Source of the DNA: Paludibacter sp.
GTDB taxonomy: Bacteria; Bacteroidota; Bacteroidia; Bacteroidales; Paludibacteraceae
NCBI GenBank assembly: GCA_019163375.1
Contig: JAFLKK010000008.1
Coordinates: forward strand, 1-64,000
Reading direction: 5' to 3'
DNA length: 64,000 bases
Both the position numbers and the translations under genes were made by a program. Every line of letters starts with the position of its first letter. Within the stretch, counting starts at the first letter, position 1. Below, one piece after another: positions 63,063 through 64,000 of this stretch. The notes beneath the pieces were generated by a model, which saw only the letters and a list, made by a program, of their open reading frames with translations, ran no database searches and was not told the origin of the DNA.

Positions 63063-63097
63063 AACTCATCCGATGACTTGAAGTCATCGGATGAGTT
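63063..63097. repeat. REP-like perfect palindrome
   Basis: AACTCATCCGATGACTT, one G, AAGTCATCGGATGAGTT: 17-bp arms without mismatch. No T-run; looks like an intergenic repeat rather than a terminator. Confidence 0.85.
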
Positions 63098-63275
63098 CTT
63101 ACATAGATTTCAGCACATCCAAAAATAGGTTTATCCAATATGAAGTTACATTGACATTACAAACCGCACAGAGCGTATTTTTAGGCTTATCACAAGCAAA
63201 CAAACATCCACAGCGCACAAGGTACTTTCAAGTGCTAACTGAGGGCTTAAACGCCGGAAAATGCGACTAAACGCA

Positions 63276-63312
63276 AAACAGGCTGTCCGAAAGATTTCGA
63301 ACAGCCTGTTTA
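63276..63312 (-). terminator. Terminator-like hairpin of the S1 gene
   Basis: AAACAGGCTGT and ACAGCCTGTTT arms with an inner TCGA/CCGA part; on the minus strand TTTTGCGTTT follows. Twenty bp past the S1 stop. Confidence 0.75.
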
Positions 63313-63332
63313 TATAATTATTCAGATCAGAA

Positions 63333-64000
63333 TTATGCTTCTGGAGTTTCTTCCACAGCCGGTGCTTCAGGAGCAACTTCTGCTACTTTAGCTTTCTTTT
63401 CTTTTTTTGCAGCTTTTTCAGCAGCTAAATCCATTTTATCTTTCAAATCAGACAAAGATTGAATATCACCAAGTGTTGATTTTTCTACTGTAGAAGTAGA
63501 AGCTACAACCGGTGCATCTTCTTTCTTAGCACGTTTTGGAGCAGCCTTTTTTACAGGAGCTTCAGTAGCAGTGCTTTCGCCTTTTTCAGCACGTTTCACA
63601 TCTTCGTGAATACGGCTGTGAGAAAGGATAATACGTTTAGCATCTTTGTTGAATTCAATTACTTTGAAAGATAATTTTTCATCAACTTGTGCTTGTGATC
63701 CGTCTTCTTTAGCCAAATGTTTTGGAGTTGCAAAACCTTCAACGCCATATGGCAATGAAACTACTGCACCTTTATCCAACATTTCAACAATTGTACCTTC
63801 GTGAATGCTATCAACAACAAACATTGTTTCTAGAACATCCCAAGGGTTTTCTTCTAATTGTTTGTGACCTAAGCTCAAACGACGGTTTGCTTTGTCGATT
63901 TCAAGAACCTGAACGTCGATTTCTGCACCAATTTGAGTAAATTCAGATGGGTGTTTTACTTTCTTAGTCCAAGATAAGTCAGAAATGTGGATCAAACCAT
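63333..64000 (-). CDS. rpsA: 30S ribosomal protein S1, C-terminal part (runs off right edge)
   Basis: About 222 codons visible; the frame continues past 64000, since the codons before the first possible start read GL followed by IHISDLSW, an S1 motif core. Two S1 RNA-binding domains are seen (GLIHISDLSWTKKVKHPSEFTQIGAEIDVQVLEIDKANRRLSLGHKQ; EGTIVEMLDKGAVVSLPYGVEGFATPKHL...ILSHSRIH). A long Ala/Lys/Glu/Pro-rich tail follows, as usual in this phylum, where S1 is important for initiation on mRNAs without Shine-Dalgarno sequences. Confidence 0.93.
   Translation of the reverse strand, partial: GLIHISDLSWTKKVKHPSEFTQIGAEIDVQVLEIDKANRRLSLGHKQLEENPWDVLETMFVVDSIHEGTIVEMLDKGAVVSLPYGVEGFATPKHLAKEDGSQAQVDEKLSFKVIEFNKDAKRIILSHSRIHEDVKRAEKGESTATEAPVKKAAPKRAKKEDAPVVASTSTVEKSTLGDIQSLSDLKDKMDLAAEKAAKKEKKAKVAEVAPEAPAVEETPEA

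Larger units (their letters stand above)
62838..63332. other. Intergenic region between OmpH-like and S1 genes
   Basis: Contains the OmpH terminator, a perfect 17-bp-arm palindrome (63063-63097) and the S1 terminator-like hairpin. No gene found. Confidence 0.6.

Overview
The window looks like a chromosomal segment of a low-GC member of the Bacteroidota, most likely Bacteroidales (Paludibacter-like at a guess; the genus is inference). Supporting signs are the TAnnTTTG -7 promoter boxes (often TATCTTTG) in front of many genes, the near absence of Shine-Dalgarno sequences, and typical families: PspC/GIN protein with PadR, Wzi-type capsule protein, M49 peptidase, citramalate-synthase-type LeuA paralogue, DUF4286 and SPOR lipoproteins.

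Layout. 1-1114: 5' part of a secreted repeat protein, cut by the left edge. 1.8-10.3 kb: a minus-strand efflux operon (ABC ATPase, two MacB-like permeases, two small membrane proteins, HlyD-type adaptor, TolC-type channel) followed by PadR and PspC/GIN genes, with a 16-bp-arm palindromic operator at its promoter. 10.6-18.2 kb: TlpA-like thioredoxin, a 40-residue basic protein with a real Shine-Dalgarno, an orphan sugar-binding lipoprotein, a conserved protein of unknown function, RuvC, DUF4286, tRNA-Ala(GGC), and a peroxide-defence cluster gpx-marR-gpx with operator-like boxes. 18.2-26.1 kb: the leucine/isoleucine cluster leuA-leuC-leuD-cimA-leuB on the minus strand. It is preceded by a complete transcription attenuator (consensus promoter, Leu/Ile-rich leader peptide, antiterminator, terminator) and interrupted by two repeat-bounded cassettes, one coding a GxxExxY protein, the other an S23-type four-helix-bundle protein. 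26.2-30.8 kb: pabB/pabC, dipeptidyl peptidase III, coaE.

30.8-57.7 kb: a large minus-strand surface-glycan locus: Wzi-like protein, initiating sugar transferase, FemAB tandem fusion, three GT4 enzymes, four GT2 enzymes plus a related transferase, two GT11 fucosyltransferases, methyltransferases, an acyltransferase, a GT-C-like membrane protein, and a Wzt-type ATPase without its Wzm permease in the window. 57.7-58.7 kb: a second GxxExxY gene inside inverted repeat arrays. 58.9-64.0 kb: MATE transporter, SPOR lipoprotein, superoxide dismutase, OmpH/Skp-like protein and the C-terminal part of ribosomal protein S1 (cut by the right edge).

The most interesting layer is the repeat ecology. At least nine arrays of diverged heptanucleotide repeats, several REP-like hairpins, a 255-bp MITE-like element with an 11-bp target duplication, and three repeat-bounded small-gene cassettes are spread through the window. 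Several repeats abut start or stop codons, and three lie inside glycan genes without breaking the reading frame. No CRISPR array, transposase or rRNA gene was seen.
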